Shown here: piece after piece, positions 1 to 11,472 of the stretch
Layout: each line of letters opens with the position of its first letter
Position numbering within the stretch: the stretch's first letter is position 1
Assembly: GCA_001636815.1 (NCBI GenBank)
Contig: AZHD01000019.1
Location: 491,796 to 555,795, forward strand
DNA: 64,000 bases
Direction: 5' to 3'
Source of the DNA: Niveomyces insectorum RCEF 264
Lineage: Eukaryota > Ascomycota > Sordariomycetes > Hypocreales > Cordycipitaceae
Notes under the pieces: model-generated
Told to the model about the DNA's origin: nothing
Seen by the model: the letters and a program-made list of their open reading frames with translations, nothing else
Databases searched by the model: none
Translations under genes and position numbers: made by a program

Positions 1-835
1 ACCCCGTCGCCGTCGCCGTCGCCGTCGCGGCGTGCGCTTGCGAAGCTCGCAGGAGCGGGTACTCGGTCTGTGCAAGGAACCTGGGAGGGGAGAGTGGGGA
101 GGAAGTGTGAGATACAAAAACAAAACGTTTTCCTTGTTCGTTTCAGACTACATACTGGTGCAGCTTCGAGGTTTGGCTGGACAGTCCCCCAAATGAAGCA
201 GCGATCGTGTTGAACTCGACCTGCTTGATTTGCAGGTGCGCCTCGCCGCGCGAAGCGGACGACTCTTGGTGCACGAGGTAGTCGGACCGGAAGATGCCTA
301 ACGAGTGTTTCTGCCGTACGAGTAAGCAACAAGAGGACGCTCTGCAGACCTCAAACGGGTGACACGTACATGCGTGTAGCCCTCCTTCTTGACCCGCAAA
401 TGGACGTTCCACAGCTGCGTGGTAAACTCATCGCCACCAGCCACCCTACAACCGACCTTTAGTCAGTAGAGTGACGAATGAAAGTCAAAACGTGGCCGAC
501 CCAACCAGCATGTCCGTCTGCACGTACTCGTCGACAATGCGGGTGAGAAACTCCTCGTCCTGGCTGATCTTGGCATACAGCTCGTTGTAGGCGTGCTGCG
601 CGGCCTGGGCCTCCTCGAAGCAGGACCGCGGGAACGGGCTCGGGAAGAGGGTCACCGGCGCCGCCATAGAGAGCGTGCCGGCCAGATCGACATCGGTGGC
701 GGCCACCGCCGCAAACGGCGGCCGGATCGTCAGGCCGTTGGCCAGGCTCCAGTCCTTGACGACCTGGACGAGCCTCTGCCGCTCGCCGTCGTCGATGGCC
801 GGCGGGTACACGGGCTTTGCGGCACCGGAAGTCAT
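1..835 (-). CDS. GSH2: Glutathione synthetase, 5' part (gene runs off the left edge)
   Basis: ATP-dependent ligase that joins gamma-glutamylcysteine and glycine, the last step of glutathione synthesis in the cytosol. I read four exons on the minus strand: 835-528, 445-370, 310-156 and 80-1. Introns are 82, 59 and 75 bp with donors GTACGT, GTACGT and GTATGT, and all phases agree. The joined product of about 206 visible residues has the eukaryotic family's hallmarks: TLFPSPFPRSCFEEA, YNELYAKISQDEEFL, TTQLWNVHLRVKKEGY, SLGIFRSDYLVH and IKQVEFNTIAASFGGLS. The start MTSGAAKPVYPP at 835 was chosen because it precedes the conserved YPP; an in-frame ATG at 877 would add a hydrophobic 14-residue extension I consider less likely. 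The C-terminal ATP-grasp part lies outside the window. Composition is normal with no RIP. Identification is from recognised family motifs; exon limits are inferred. Confidence 0.9.
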
Positions 836-1315
836 GACGGGCAAAGGAACGGCGTGGGAAAAAAAAGAAAAAAACACCCGGAACAGCAGCGGTTAATGGC
901 TGATCAATTCCTTTTTTTTCCCCTGCTCACATCTCATCCCGTCTTTGAAATCAATGGCGAGGCCCACTCGGCGTTGAGTGGACCGAATGTGTTCCTTGCT
1001 TAGTCATACTCCGGCTACGGTCTACGGCGCAAAACCGGACCTTATTGCAAACGGGGCATGATTATTACGCCATCATCGACGAGTGATACTCGCCGAGCGA
1101 AGACGAGTAAGGTGGTGGTGAGAGAACTTATAGCATAAAGGAGTGGCTGTTATTGATTTTGACGAGAAGTGTATGTATTTTTGAATTATAAGCAGCACTT
1201 GTTTCTTTCATTTTCGCTTTATTTTGAGAATCATACGGCACGGAAAGACGGGTATCTGCTTGCTTCTCCTACGCGCTTTATTTTTTTTGTTGTTGCCCCT
1301 TCTTCCCGGCTTCTA
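836..1315. other. Intergenic, GSH2 promoter side
   Basis: About 480 bp between the GSH2 start and the stop codon of the upstream kinase gene on the same strand. It should contain the GSH2 promoter and the kinase 3' UTR. I see pyrimidine/purine runs near 855-930 but no motif I would name. Confidence 0.5.
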
Positions 1316-2208
1316 TCAGCTGCCGTCTTCCAATACGTGGACGTCCCCTGTTCGTATGTCGTGCAAGACGTCTTCGGCCGTGGTATACTTCCGCAGCCAA
1401 CACCGGAGTACGACGTCTCCCCCTGGCAGCGTAGACACGTCCGGGTAGATGTCCTGCCGAAACAGCTCGTCCACCCGCTGCTCGTATTCCTGGCGCGCCT
1501 GCGCTTCGCGTGCCGGTCGGCCGCCGGGTGCCGTGCTGTGCGGCCAGTGGCCCGTGAGGATCACGTAGCAGACGGATCCCAGGCCAAACAGGTCGAGACC
1601 GACAGAGGCGACGTCGTCGGTGGCGTAGACGGGGTGGAGAAACGGCGTACTGGGCATGCCGCGGCCGTCGACGCCCAGCTCCGGGCAGGCAGCTCCGCCA
1701 AAGTCGGCCAGCACCAGATCGAGCACGCCGGAACCGGGGACCGTCTCGTGCAGGAGCAGGTTCCCGGTGCGCAGATCCGAATGGACCACGCCGCGGCTGT
1801 GGACGTAGGCGATGGCCTCGACCGCCTGCTGGCACCACTTGAGTGCCAGCGACCGGTCGGGGGCGGGATGCGTGTCCAGGTAGGTCTGGAGATCGCCGTG
1901 GCTGGCCTCTGCGAGCAGCAAGCCGTTGGGGCCGCCTGGTTCGTCGTAGTATCCCAGATACCTGCTCGAAGAAAAACAATAGGACGTCAGCACAGATCTG
2001 CCACCCCAACCTGCATCCCGTTGATCACGTACTGGACGATGCGCGGGTGTCCCTGCAGCCTCGAGAGAACGGCCTGCTCGGTTGTAACGGCTAGTTCAGT
2101 CAACTCGGCTAGGCCCGAGCCGGGCCGAAAGGAATGGGGAGATTTTAGGACCACGCCGGGACGAAGTCGAAGCACCGTAGACGTTCGTCCACACCCAATC
2201 TCTTCCAT
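1316..2208 (-). CDS. Divergent protein-kinase domain protein
   Basis: Two exons, 2208-2033 and 1961-1316, joined over a 71-bp intron (donor GTACGT, branch-like TGCTGAC, acceptor GAGCAG), give 273 residues: a kinase domain with almost no flanking sequence. Visible motifs: glycine loop IGCGRTSTV (residues 4-12), beta-3 lysine in VVLK (22), HGDLQTYL in the C-lobe, catalytic loop HSDLRTGN (119-126) in place of HRDLKxxN, and DFG at 145-147. Catalytic Asp121, Asn126 and the DFG Asp are kept. HRD Arg is replaced by Ser and the catalytic-loop Lys by Arg, and I see no APE motif. The frame joins ...HPRIVQ to YLGYYDEP, which matches the normal kinase hinge approach and supports the splice. Small standalone kinase-like proteins of this kind are common in filamentous fungi; substrate and role are unknown. 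It may be active or a pseudokinase. Confidence 0.75.
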
Positions 2209-4131
2209 TTTGTAAGGGCGGCTAAGGTTATGTATGCATGCAAAATGTGGTAGGTACTCCTTATGTTCTCGCTGGACGCGGAAGAGGGGCGAAATATTAC
2301 CTATGCGGGGTATGACAATACAATAACATTTCGACAGCACACAACATCGATATTTATTTCTCTCCAAGTAGTTTGACTTTTTGCCTCGAACAAGATCACG
2401 GCCTGCGCAGCCCAAAGAAAAAAAACCCTTCTCCTCCTCCCCCCCATATACAACAATTACAAAACTTAAAAACGGTTGGCTTTTGCACCAACCTTCAAAG
2501 CTACTTCGCCTTTGATTAGCGCGACAAGCAAGCGCTTTTAAAGTTGGTAAGGCGGCTCCGCCTATTTAACGCCTTTTTCCTGCCCTAGTCCGAACTAACC
2601 ACCATCGTAGCAAATGTGCGAAAAGGTTATCGCACTGACCATCTACACTGGCGGGTTTCGCGAGATGCAGGACGTCAAATTTACTTCCTGCGACAAAATG
2701 ACGGAAGAGGGTCACACGGTCAAAATCGTAGAGCTTGGTTCGACCAAAGCGAGAGGCCCATGTGGGAAATACATCTGTCCTCGCTGTGGCGCCGGTGGAG
2801 GAAGCTAATAGAATTGTTAGCCAAGTGAAACTCACTTTACGAAGTATGTATTCTACACTAGTTGTTGCTCAATTACTTATATTTCTCAACGGGGACAATC
2901 CTCGGGAAATATAGTGTGTTTTCAGGAACGAAGAAGTAGTGGAAACAGTCTATTCGTCGGTGGTATCATTTCCATAGTAGACGGTAGGATAAGTAAGAAA
3001 TCACAACTCATTTTGTGGAAGCACATATATCTCTCGAGACACAAGAACAAGGGCAATGCATGAACTCAACTGTAGTTGACTGGCAAGTCGGTTTCACGAT
3101 GTGAATACACACTAGCTGGGGGCTATAATGTTAGCGCTTTTACCGAGATTGCTCGCTGGGCTTCAGCGCAATACAGCTAATCACAGCCCAAAACAGCCCT
3201 AATTGGCGGGGCCTAAACCTAAAATGCTACTATACATTCCAACTATAGTACAGTGACGAATTACTGGCACATAACGGTATTTGGATGCTTTAGGCTAAAT
3301 GTAAAACTATCGTTGTTAAATATATTAATACTTTATAAAGTTAATAAGCACTGTAATATATATTTTTATCAAAAGAAAGGCAATTGATGCTGTGTAGCAA
3401 AAACTGCTTGAGAGCGTCGACCTCAAGACTCTGTATATGCATATCCAGATAACCGAACAGCGCCCCACTTTAAGCGCGGTCGAACTGTTCGTCGTGAAGC
3501 CTTCTGGTTCCCGCTACGCGTAACGAAACGTCGGGCCGTTCACGTCCTGAAGCCAAAAACCAAAAAAGAAAACACGCGTTTCGGTCAAACTTTGTCAACG
3601 GGGTAGCTTTTTTCCAAGCAAATAGACACTCCGTGCGCCCGCCAGACGCCCGCCACCATCCCGGTCACGAACGTCTCCACGCCGCTGACTAGTTTTTGCC
3701 TGCGATCTGCGGGCGTTCCATTGCCGTCGTCGAACGTGAATGAGGCAGCTCGACTAGGTTTGCGTTCTTGTTGCTGGTCGTTTCTCTCACTTCGTTGACG
3801 GCCGGCTTGTCTATCGTATCTGACTGGTTGGGCGGCAGCAGGGGGGCTTCAACATTCATGTTTGTCTCGCTTTTCGTCTCAGTTTTGCCTGCGGATCTGT
3901 GAACTCAAAAACATCGACACAAATTTCATGAGACGGAGTGAATGTCAGATCTCGCTATTCACTTTCTCTTCAGTTATCTCATCACTGTTGCCTCATCATC
4001 ACGTTCGCATTGTCTCTCCTGTTAGCAACTACACTCTCTACCCTCGCTTCACTCTTTTTTATTTTATTTATATATATTTTTCGTCTCCGTCTTTGTCTTC
4101 ACTCAAGTTTATCACGAGACATACCAACCAG
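2209..4131. other. 1.9-kb intergenic region
   Basis: Separates the minus-strand kinase from the plus-strand helicase gene and so contains both promoters. The left part holds a doubtful small ORF, annotated separately. Positions 3240-3380 are AT-rich without a recognisable element. From about 3950 to 4125 the plus strand is strongly pyrimidine-rich (CT tracts), typical of upstream regions and transcription starts in filamentous fungi. No RNA gene or repeat was seen. Confidence 0.45.
2614..2808 (+). CDS. Possible small cysteine-containing protein
   Basis: An ATG-started 64-codon frame with four cysteines, including a CPRC pair near the C terminus (GPCGKYICPRCG). The CxxC arrangement recalls short fungal zinc-binding-like proteins, but I do not recognise the family, and an overlapping frame of similar length exists on the opposite strand (2566-2835). 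No clear intron or promoter was found. It may be a chance ORF or a remnant exon. Confidence 0.25.
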   Translation: MCEKVIALTIYTGGFREMQDVKFTSCDKMTEEGHTVKIVELGSTKARGPCGKYICPRCGAGGGS

Positions 4132-4299
4132 ATGAGCTCTCAGGTGAGTATACCACGCCTTGCACTGCATCTTGAACATGGTTTTCTTTTTTTTGATAAA
4201 CCTTCTATACTCTCGCGAACCCCTGTCACTGACTCTGGCGTGGCACAGGGCGTTGCTGTGATTGGGACCTTTGAGCATGGCAGGCGACGAAGCAAGTGA
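4132..4299 (+). promoter_or_regulatory. Leader intron and overlapping upstream ORF of the SNF2 gene
   Basis: An ATG at 4132 opens a short frame. After removal of a 105-bp intron (4144-4248; donor GTGAGT, branch-like CACTGAC, acceptor GCACAG) it reads 20 codons and stops at 4297-4299. That is past the helicase start at 4277 and in a different frame. If the leader is transcribed and spliced this way, ribosomes using this uORF would bypass the main start, a common translational brake. The intron length is a multiple of three, so the unspliced leader keeps the same uORF frame. This is seen as sequence signals only; transcript evidence is lacking. Confidence 0.4.
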
Positions 4300-7200
4300 C
4301 GACCCCTTTCACTGGTCGCTGGAGCGGCTGGTCCAAGAGCTGTGCACGCCCCATCGCTCTTGGGAGGCGCCGCCGCCGAAGAAATGGCCGGAGCCCGACC
4401 ACCTGGCCGCCTTGCTGCGCGAGCACGAAGTCGACGGGGAAGACCTGATCACCTATGAGGATGTGCGCGGTGACGACGCGATCGACTCCCTGTGCAAGGA
4501 CCTGGACATTCGGAAGATCCCGCACAAAGCGTCGTTCGCCCGCGTGATTCGGCTTTTCCAAGACCGCAGCCCGGCGTACCGGGCTTGGAAAGAGGCACGC
4601 TCGCCGGGCCGCCCGTTCGCCACCCCAGCCGGTTCAACTCAAGGGCAGGCGTGGGAGGTGCCGATAAAACAAGAACAGCAGCCGCTAGTAGATGACGAGG
4701 CGGCGGCACAACAAGAGGAGACGGGCCAACAGCACGAAGACGGCGAGCCGCGTGAGCTGCCTGTTCGGCCACTCGGGAACGGCGAGGTGCGTCCGCGTGT
4801 CGTTTCGCCCGGCAGCAAACCGAACGCTTCGCCACCGCCGTTGCGTCTTGTCACGTCCAAAAAACGAAAACGCATCGCGCCGACCAACCTTTCTGCCGTT
4901 CCTCGGCCACGGTCGAGCCAGGACCTGTTTGGCGCCGGCTCTCCGGACGCGAACGCTGCGACAGCCAAGTTTACCGGCAGTGCGGAACAACTGTGGAAAG
5001 CCAGCGCGAGCGGTGCCTACCTGGGCCACTGGCAACTGCCGCAAGACATCTTGTTGGCGGGGCGTGACCCTTTGGACCCGCGCGGGGACGACGATGGCGA
5101 TTCCGAAACCGAAGACTTTGCGTGGATCGCCACCAACCCTGCGCCGCCTGGACGACGGCTTCAGGTGCACCAAATCATCCGGCGGTATCTGCGTCCCCGC
5201 AAATCAGCGCTTAACCTTGGTCGGGCGGCGCCTACGTCGCAAGGCGGCGGCGGTGACCCTACGGCGGCGGGCGCCGCAGGCGCCGCCGGCGCCGCCGAAG
5301 AAGAAGACGTGGTTTTGCCCGCTCTGGGGGAGTCGGACGAAGAATACGACTCGGAAACGTGGGAAGAGATGCAGCGGGAAGCCGAAGAGCGGAACAACCC
5401 GGTCCCGCGCAAAAATGCGCCGCTGCCTGTCGACACGGTTGACGCCATCATCGCCGACATCATCCGCGACATCGAAGCCAACTGGACCGCCCGGAAGCTG
5501 CCCCGGATCCAGAAAAAAGACCACGCGCTCTGGGCCGAAGCGCGGCGGTACGGAACCCGCAAACTGGAGGCGGCCAGGGCCCGCGCGGCGGCCGACAAGC
5601 TCGGCCACCGCATCGCCACGCTCGTCAAGGAAATGCGCGCCATGGAGTGGCGGAACGAAACCGAGATCCGGCGCCAAGCGGTCAGCTTCGAAGCAAGCAT
5701 CGAGGACAAACAAGTCGCCCTCTGGCGGGCCAGAATGTTTGCGTCGCACAAAGAGCCGCCCAAACCGCAGCCAAAGAAGCAGTCGGGCGCCCGGGCCCGG
5801 GCCCGGGCGTTCGTCCGCCCTCGTGCCGCAGAGGAAGACGGCGCCGAAGACCTGACAAGTTCTGCGTCCGAAGGCGAAGACAATGGCCTGAAAGACTTTG
5901 TCGTCGATGACCATGCTGATGACGACGGCGACGACGACGATACCGATTTGGACGTGGCCAACAAACGATCCCTCGGCGAATCAGATACGCCGGGCGGGCC
6001 CATGGACGTCGACAGCCCTTCGTCCGCTGCCGAATCCAAGGACTCGAACGAAGATGTGCAGAAATCCACGGCCGCCGGCGAGCATATGAGGGGGGAACTG
6101 GTTGCGATTGCCGCGAAGGGCACAAAGCACTGGGAAGACGCCGGCGACGTTGCCCGCTTGCTTTGCACCATGCTCTGCGAACACGGTCAACCCCAAGTGC
6201 GGCGCTTGTTGGATGCCGTGAAAGTGAACCACGACGGAGTCATTTGGCGAAAATTCTGCGCCCCGGTCATGGATCGGCTGTGGGATGCCAATCTCGACGC
6301 TGATGCGTGCGTGTTGACGAGATGCTTCTATGCGTTCCTGACCCTCCGCAGTGTCGCTGTGCACGACCTTGTCCCCCTGAACGACGAAACGCGCAACCGG
6401 CTTTTGGCTAACCGCGGCCACTTTGCCAGTTTCTGTGTCCAACTTCGGGACATCGAGCCGTATTTTTCTCGTCCGGATGGTGTGCCGCTGCGACAGCCAG
6501 CAGCCGAAGCCACAGAGAACGGCACCCACACCGTCGGCGACGCCATGATGACTGTCGACACCGGCGGTGCCGCGGATTCTGAGTCGGCGGGCGTTGCTGA
6601 GCCGGGGTCGTCGGAGAACGTGAAGGATGTGGAGGTGGAGGAGGAGGGGGAGGAGGAGGAGGACGACGACGACCGAGACAGCCGGTCGCTTGTTTTTTAC
6701 CGGGGCGGCCGCCAGATCCACCGCGACCAGAACGCGCAAGACATGCGCGACAAGGACAAAGCGCGGTCGAAGGAGCAAAAATCCCGTAGTGAGGCCCTCA
6801 AGAGGCAGCTTGCGCTGTCCCAGACCATCTCCCACGACCAAACGCGCCTGATCATCAACGCAGCCAAAGAGGAACACCACGGCCTGGTGTACATCCACCC
6901 CGAGATCGGGCGCCGGATCCGCGACCACCAGATCGAGGGCGTACGCTTCATGTGGAACCAGATCGTCGTGCCGTCCAACGTCCGGCAGGGGTGCCTCCTG
7001 GCCCACACCATGGGGCTGGGCAAGACGATGCAGGTGATTACGCTGCTCGTCGCCCTCGCCGAAGCGGCCGCGTCGCCCGACCAGGCGGTCGCCTCGCAGA
7101 TCCCCGACGATCTCAAACGGTCCAAGACCTTGATTCTGTGCCCGTCTGGCCTCGTCGAGAACTGGCTGGACGAACTGCTGTGCTGGACGCCGCCGGACCT

Positions 7201-10200
7201 GCTGGGCGATTACTACTGCGTGACGGCCGAAATGGACCTGGAAGAGCGGTTCGCCACGGTGGAAACGTGGGCCGGCAGCGGCGGCAGCATCCTCGTGCTC
7301 GGCTACCACATGTTCCGGCAGCTGCTGGCCGACTTTGGCGACGACATCCAGCCGCTGCTCGAACAGGCCCCCAACATGGTCATCGCCGACGAGGCCCATG
7401 CGCTCAAGAACCCCAAGTCCAAGGTCCATCAAGCCGCGGCCAACTTCGCGACGACGGCGCGCATCGCCATGACGGGCTCACCCCTGTCCAACTCCATCGA
7501 AGACTACCACTCGATGATCAACTGGGTGGCGCCCAACTACCTCGCCGACCACCGCGAATTTGTGTCCGTGTACGCCAACCCCATCAAGGAAGGGTTCTAC
7601 AAGGACAGCACGGCGCAGCAGAAGCGGCACGCCCTCAAACTGCTCAAGGTCTTGAAAGACACGGTGGCGCCCAAGATCCACCGCGCTACCGTGAGCATGC
7701 TCAAGGACGAGCTGCCGCCCAAGACGGAGTTCATCCTGTACGTGCCGCTCACCGGGCTGCAGCTGAGCGTGTACAACGCGTTCATCCGGAGCGTCAACAA
7801 CCCCAACATTGTGGGCGAAATCCGGAACACCGTGCAGCTGTGGAACCTCCTCGTCAACTTGACGCTGCTGCTGGCGCACCCCAAGGTGTTCCAGATGCGG
7901 CTGGACCAGATGAAAGCGGCGCTCACTGCGGACGGGCAAGGCGACGCGGGGGATGCGGCAGGGGCGGGGACGCCGGGGGCGGCGGGGGCGGCGGGGCGAG
8001 CCAAAGCCAAGAACGCGCGCGCGAGCAGCCCCCTGCCCCTGCAGACGGTCCGGATGCTGCTGGCGGCCGTGCAGCAGCGGGGCCTCGACGACCTGGAGCA
8101 TTCCTCCAAGGTGGTCGTGCTCCTGGGCATCCTGGACGAGGCGCGGCGCGTCGGCGACAAGGTGCTCGTCTTTTCGCAGAGCCGGCTCGTCTTGGACTAC
8201 CTGCAGGTCGTCTTTGAGCGGCAGGGCCGCCGGTTTTCGCGGCTCGACGGCGACACGTCGGTCCACCGGCGCCAGGCCATGGTCAAGAACTTCAACACGG
8301 GCGAGGACGAGGTCTACCTCATCTCCACGACGGCCGGCGGCGTGGGCCTCAACATCCAGGGCGCCAACCGCGTCGTCATCTTCGACTTCAAATGGAACCC
8401 CATCCACGAGCAGCAGGCTATCGGCCGCGCGTACCGGATCGGCCAGACCAAGCCGGTGTTTGTCTACTGGCTGATCACGGGCGGCACGTTCGAGACGGTG
8501 CTGCACAACCAGGCCGTCTTCAAGACGCAGCTGGCCTCGCGCGTCGTCGACAAGAAAAACCCGCTGGCCTGGGCGGAGCAGATGCGCAACTACACGGCGG
8601 ACGCGCACATCATGCCCGTGGAGGGGGCGGGGGCGGCGGTGGGGGCCGCGTTCCGGGGCCGCGACGCCGTCTTGGATGCGCTCCTGCAGCCAAAGGAGGA
8701 GAACACGACGACAGCCAACAACAACAACAACAACAACCGCAGCGTCTTCAGCAGCGCCGCCCGGGGCCGCATCTGCAAGATCGTCTCGACGGACACGTTT
8801 GAGGAGGAAGAGCCGGAGGCGAAGCTGTCGGCAGAAGAGCTCCACGAAGCAGCCAACATGGTCACCATGAACAAGATGCGGCAGCAAAACCCGGCGGCGC
8901 GGGATGCGTCGGGCGGAGCCGGGGTGTTGGCCGCATCGTCGTCATCGCCGTTGTCGCCGCCGCCGCCGGGCTTCGCATTCGGGGACGGCGCGGGTGGCGC
9001 CGACTTCGTGGCAGCGGCAGCGGCGGTACCGACGCCCAGCTTTGTATCGCAAGGCGTGGCGGCCGTGCCGGGTGCTGCCGTGCCCAACACGCCCGCTTCC
9101 GCGGCGCTTCACATGAATCCCGTTAACGGCCATGGCTCCGCTACGGCGGTGCCGCCGCCGCCTACGCCACAGACCCCGCAGCAACCACAGCCACTGCAGC
9201 GGCCTCCGTTGCCCATGCAGATCGCTCCACAGAACTCGGGCGCGCCCGTGTACTTTGGCCCGCCGCCTGTACCAGGCCCAGGTGTACAAAGCCCGAGACC
9301 GCCGCCGGAAACGTTGTCGCCGCCTAGCGCGCTCTCCGGAACCCCCGAAGAGCTGCAGAGGGTGCTGGAGGACAAGCTCGTCGGACACCTACGAGTCCAC
9401 GCGGTGTTGGCGAAGCACTTGGCGAACCAGGCAGTGTTGAACATCCAGGCCCACTTTCAGCAATCGGGCGTGCCGGCCAAGGCGCAGTGGGCGCGGCTAC
9501 GGAACCGGGCCGACCGCGACGTCCTTTTTGCCGAGACCCTTGTCAAGGGCAGAATATCGCCGGTGACGCTAGCGAACATGACGGTGTTGGAGGAAGAGGC
9601 CCTTGTGAACTACGTGCACGCCACGCCGACCGGCCCGCCGATCGGCGGCGTCCCGGACGGTGCGGTGAACGGCCACCAGGGCGGTGGGAACGTCGAACAG
9701 AATACGGGACCCGTGGCACAGACACGGAGAGGGGACCCAGATGTAAGAACTTTTCCTTTCCTTTTTTTTTTTCTTTTTTTTCACATCTACTGGCATGGTG
9801 TAATAGACCACGCACTCTGCTGGCGAAGATCATGACTTACCTCTTTTTTTTGGTCGTTCCAGCTTGTCCGGCTGCACTGGCAGCGGGCGCAAAACCGCGA
9901 GTCGCGCGCGCCGCGTGGCGACCGCAGCAAGAACGACAGCCTGGCGATGCAAGACGTGTTGGACCGCCGACGGGGTAAGCACCATTCGTCGGTCCTGGCG
10001 AGCCGCGAGCCGCTGTGGTTGAGCCAACCGACGGCGTCCACGCCGCCGTCCGCGTCTGTGGCGTCTCCGGCCCCCCAGCCTGTCCCGGCGCCGCAACGGC
10101 CCGCTTCGTCGTCGTCGTCGTCGTCGTCGGTCCAGCAGCAGCCACCGCACGACCACGCAACGTCGATGCCACGCACGAAGACGGACATCCGAAAGCCGCT

Positions 10201-10366
10201 GATCTTGCCGCCGCCGCCGCCGCCCGCGCCGCAGATTGTGTATCCCGGTCTCGAAGCCAAACAGGCGCGGCGGACGTCCCCCACAAAGATCAAGCTTCAG
10301 CTGACGGACAGGCAAGGGCTCCTCCGTGCTGGCGACGGCCCCAACAACCCCTACGTTCTCGATTAA
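4277..10366 (+). CDS. SNF2-family helicase/ATPase, ARIP4/ATRX-like, with N-terminal SAM-like domain
   Basis: A DNA-translocating chromatin ATPase. Exons 4277-9742 and 9863-10366 (intron 120 bp, GTAAGA...TTCCAG, phase 0) encode 1,989 residues. Residues about 33-97 look like a SAM/pointed-type helical domain (LAALLREHEVDGEDLITYEDV). Residues 400-830 are charged and disordered, with an acidic tract near 785-800. The ATPase core shows HTMGLGKT (910-917), LILCPSGLVENW, DEAH (1038-1041), MTGSPLSN, VLVFSQSR, STTAGGVGLNIQGA and QQAIGRAYRIGQ (1379-1390). Insert length and motif spelling fit the Rad54-like ARIP4/ATRX branch rather than INO80 or ISWI. The C-terminal third is low complexity (Asn, Pro, Ala and Ser runs) with a short conserved-looking helical block near 1690-1790. 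Start: the first in-frame ATG (MAGDEASDD). It ends only about 700 bp from the first identified transposon LTR. Specific complex and target are not known. Confidence 0.88.
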
Positions 10367-11065
10367 GGGCCGATCCGGCAGGCTCACCGTGAGGGTGGCA
10401 GTGGGGCCTGGTGTCTCTTTGCTCTTTTCCTTTGCATTTCATTTGCTTCCTACTGCTTTTTCGTGTTTTCTTATTTTCTCTGATATCCCCTTGCCATGGG
10501 CAACCGCCATTTCTTTCTTATTTTTTATTTTTTCTTCTTTTTTTTTCTCCAGGGCGTACTCGGGGTATTCATGTCACAGCGCGGTAGAGGATAAAGGATG
10601 GGGAATCTGTTTATAGGCAGCGCCGGAGGACCGAAGCAGTGTCCGGCCCGCACGAGTAAGTCTCTAACGGAATATAAGCCTTTGCCCCCGCCCGCTTTAC
10701 GGACTTTTTCTTTATACCTTAGGAGTGAATATCACCGGATCCGGGGATTAGTAATAAAACGAACGTTTTTAATTGGCCACAGCCATACGCGTTCGAAAAG
10801 TGAATATAGAAAAAGCTAAAAAGGGTAGGAAGTAAAAAATCTAAAAAAACTAATTTTTTTTTAAAAAAATATCTATAATAATAATAACTTTCTAAAAAAA
10901 AACATTTATAATAACTTTTTAACGTTAAATAAGTTATTCGAAAAAGGTACGCGCGGCTAAATATAAACCTTTTTAATAGGTTCTACCTTAATTCTACGAT
11001 TTATAGATAAGCGTTTAAAGAAAAACGGACTAGTTTCGACGCGTTTACTAGTTTAAGTATTATAC
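10367..11065. other. Gene-to-RIP boundary
   Basis: Balanced composition continues through the helicase 3' region to about 10,620. It then shifts within roughly 200 bp to RIP-type sequence: CpA/TpG scarce, A/T runs, TpA abundant. The segment 10,830-11,065 is fully AT-rich and lies left of the first LTR; I cannot assign it to an element. It may be RIP spread into flanking single-copy DNA or the remains of another repeat. Confidence 0.5.
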
Positions 11066-11472
11066 TATCACGGATAAAGGTTATTTCTATAGGAAACCTA
11101 TAAGAAACCCCGCGGATTCCCGCGGCCTAAGGTAAAGAAGTGGGTATCGGACTTAAGGTAAAATCCACCTAGAGTTTATAACTATTCTTTATATATACCG
11201 GGCACCGCCCACTTTTATAGAATAAAAAAGGGTAAAAGTTAGTTTTAATAATACTTACCCTTTATAATCCGGATTTAAGTTATACTTTTATATTGTTTTA
11301 CCTTTATTTATTAAACTTTATAATAATTTTAACTCTTTTATTAATTAAGTAAGAAATTTTAAAAGTATAACTTTTTAATCGAAGAAAAATTAAAAAAATA
11401 AACCTCCGTTAAAAGCGCTTTAACCCTAGAAAATTTTATAAAGGTTATACCGTTTTAACTATTTAACGTTAT
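11066..11472 (+). mobile_element. B' : 5' LTR and leader of a family-B Gypsy element (truncated by E')
   Basis: 11066-11325 is the reverse complement of the LTRs found at 47890-48143 and 57310-57563, so this copy lies in the opposite (plus) orientation. 11326-11472 matches the region just inside the 5' LTR of the complete B copy. Homology stops at 11473, where the E' LTR begins. The five bases before it, GTTAT, correspond to ATTAT in the intact B copy, a plausible target site. Its continuation is not in the window. Confidence 0.75.

Noticed and set aside
593..1003. 136-codon plus-strand ORF over the GSH2 gene
   Set aside because: Shadow of exon 1 of glutathione synthetase; Arg/Gly-rich, no family resemblance.
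2566..2835. 89-codon minus-strand ORF
   Set aside because: Overlaps the doubtful 2614-2808 frame on the other strand, with no recognisable motif or codon bias; at most one of the two can be real.
8716..8745. Asn-codon run in the SNF2 gene as a microsatellite-driven frameshift
   Set aside because: The frame continues unbroken through it to the conserved C-terminal region; ordinary low-complexity insert.
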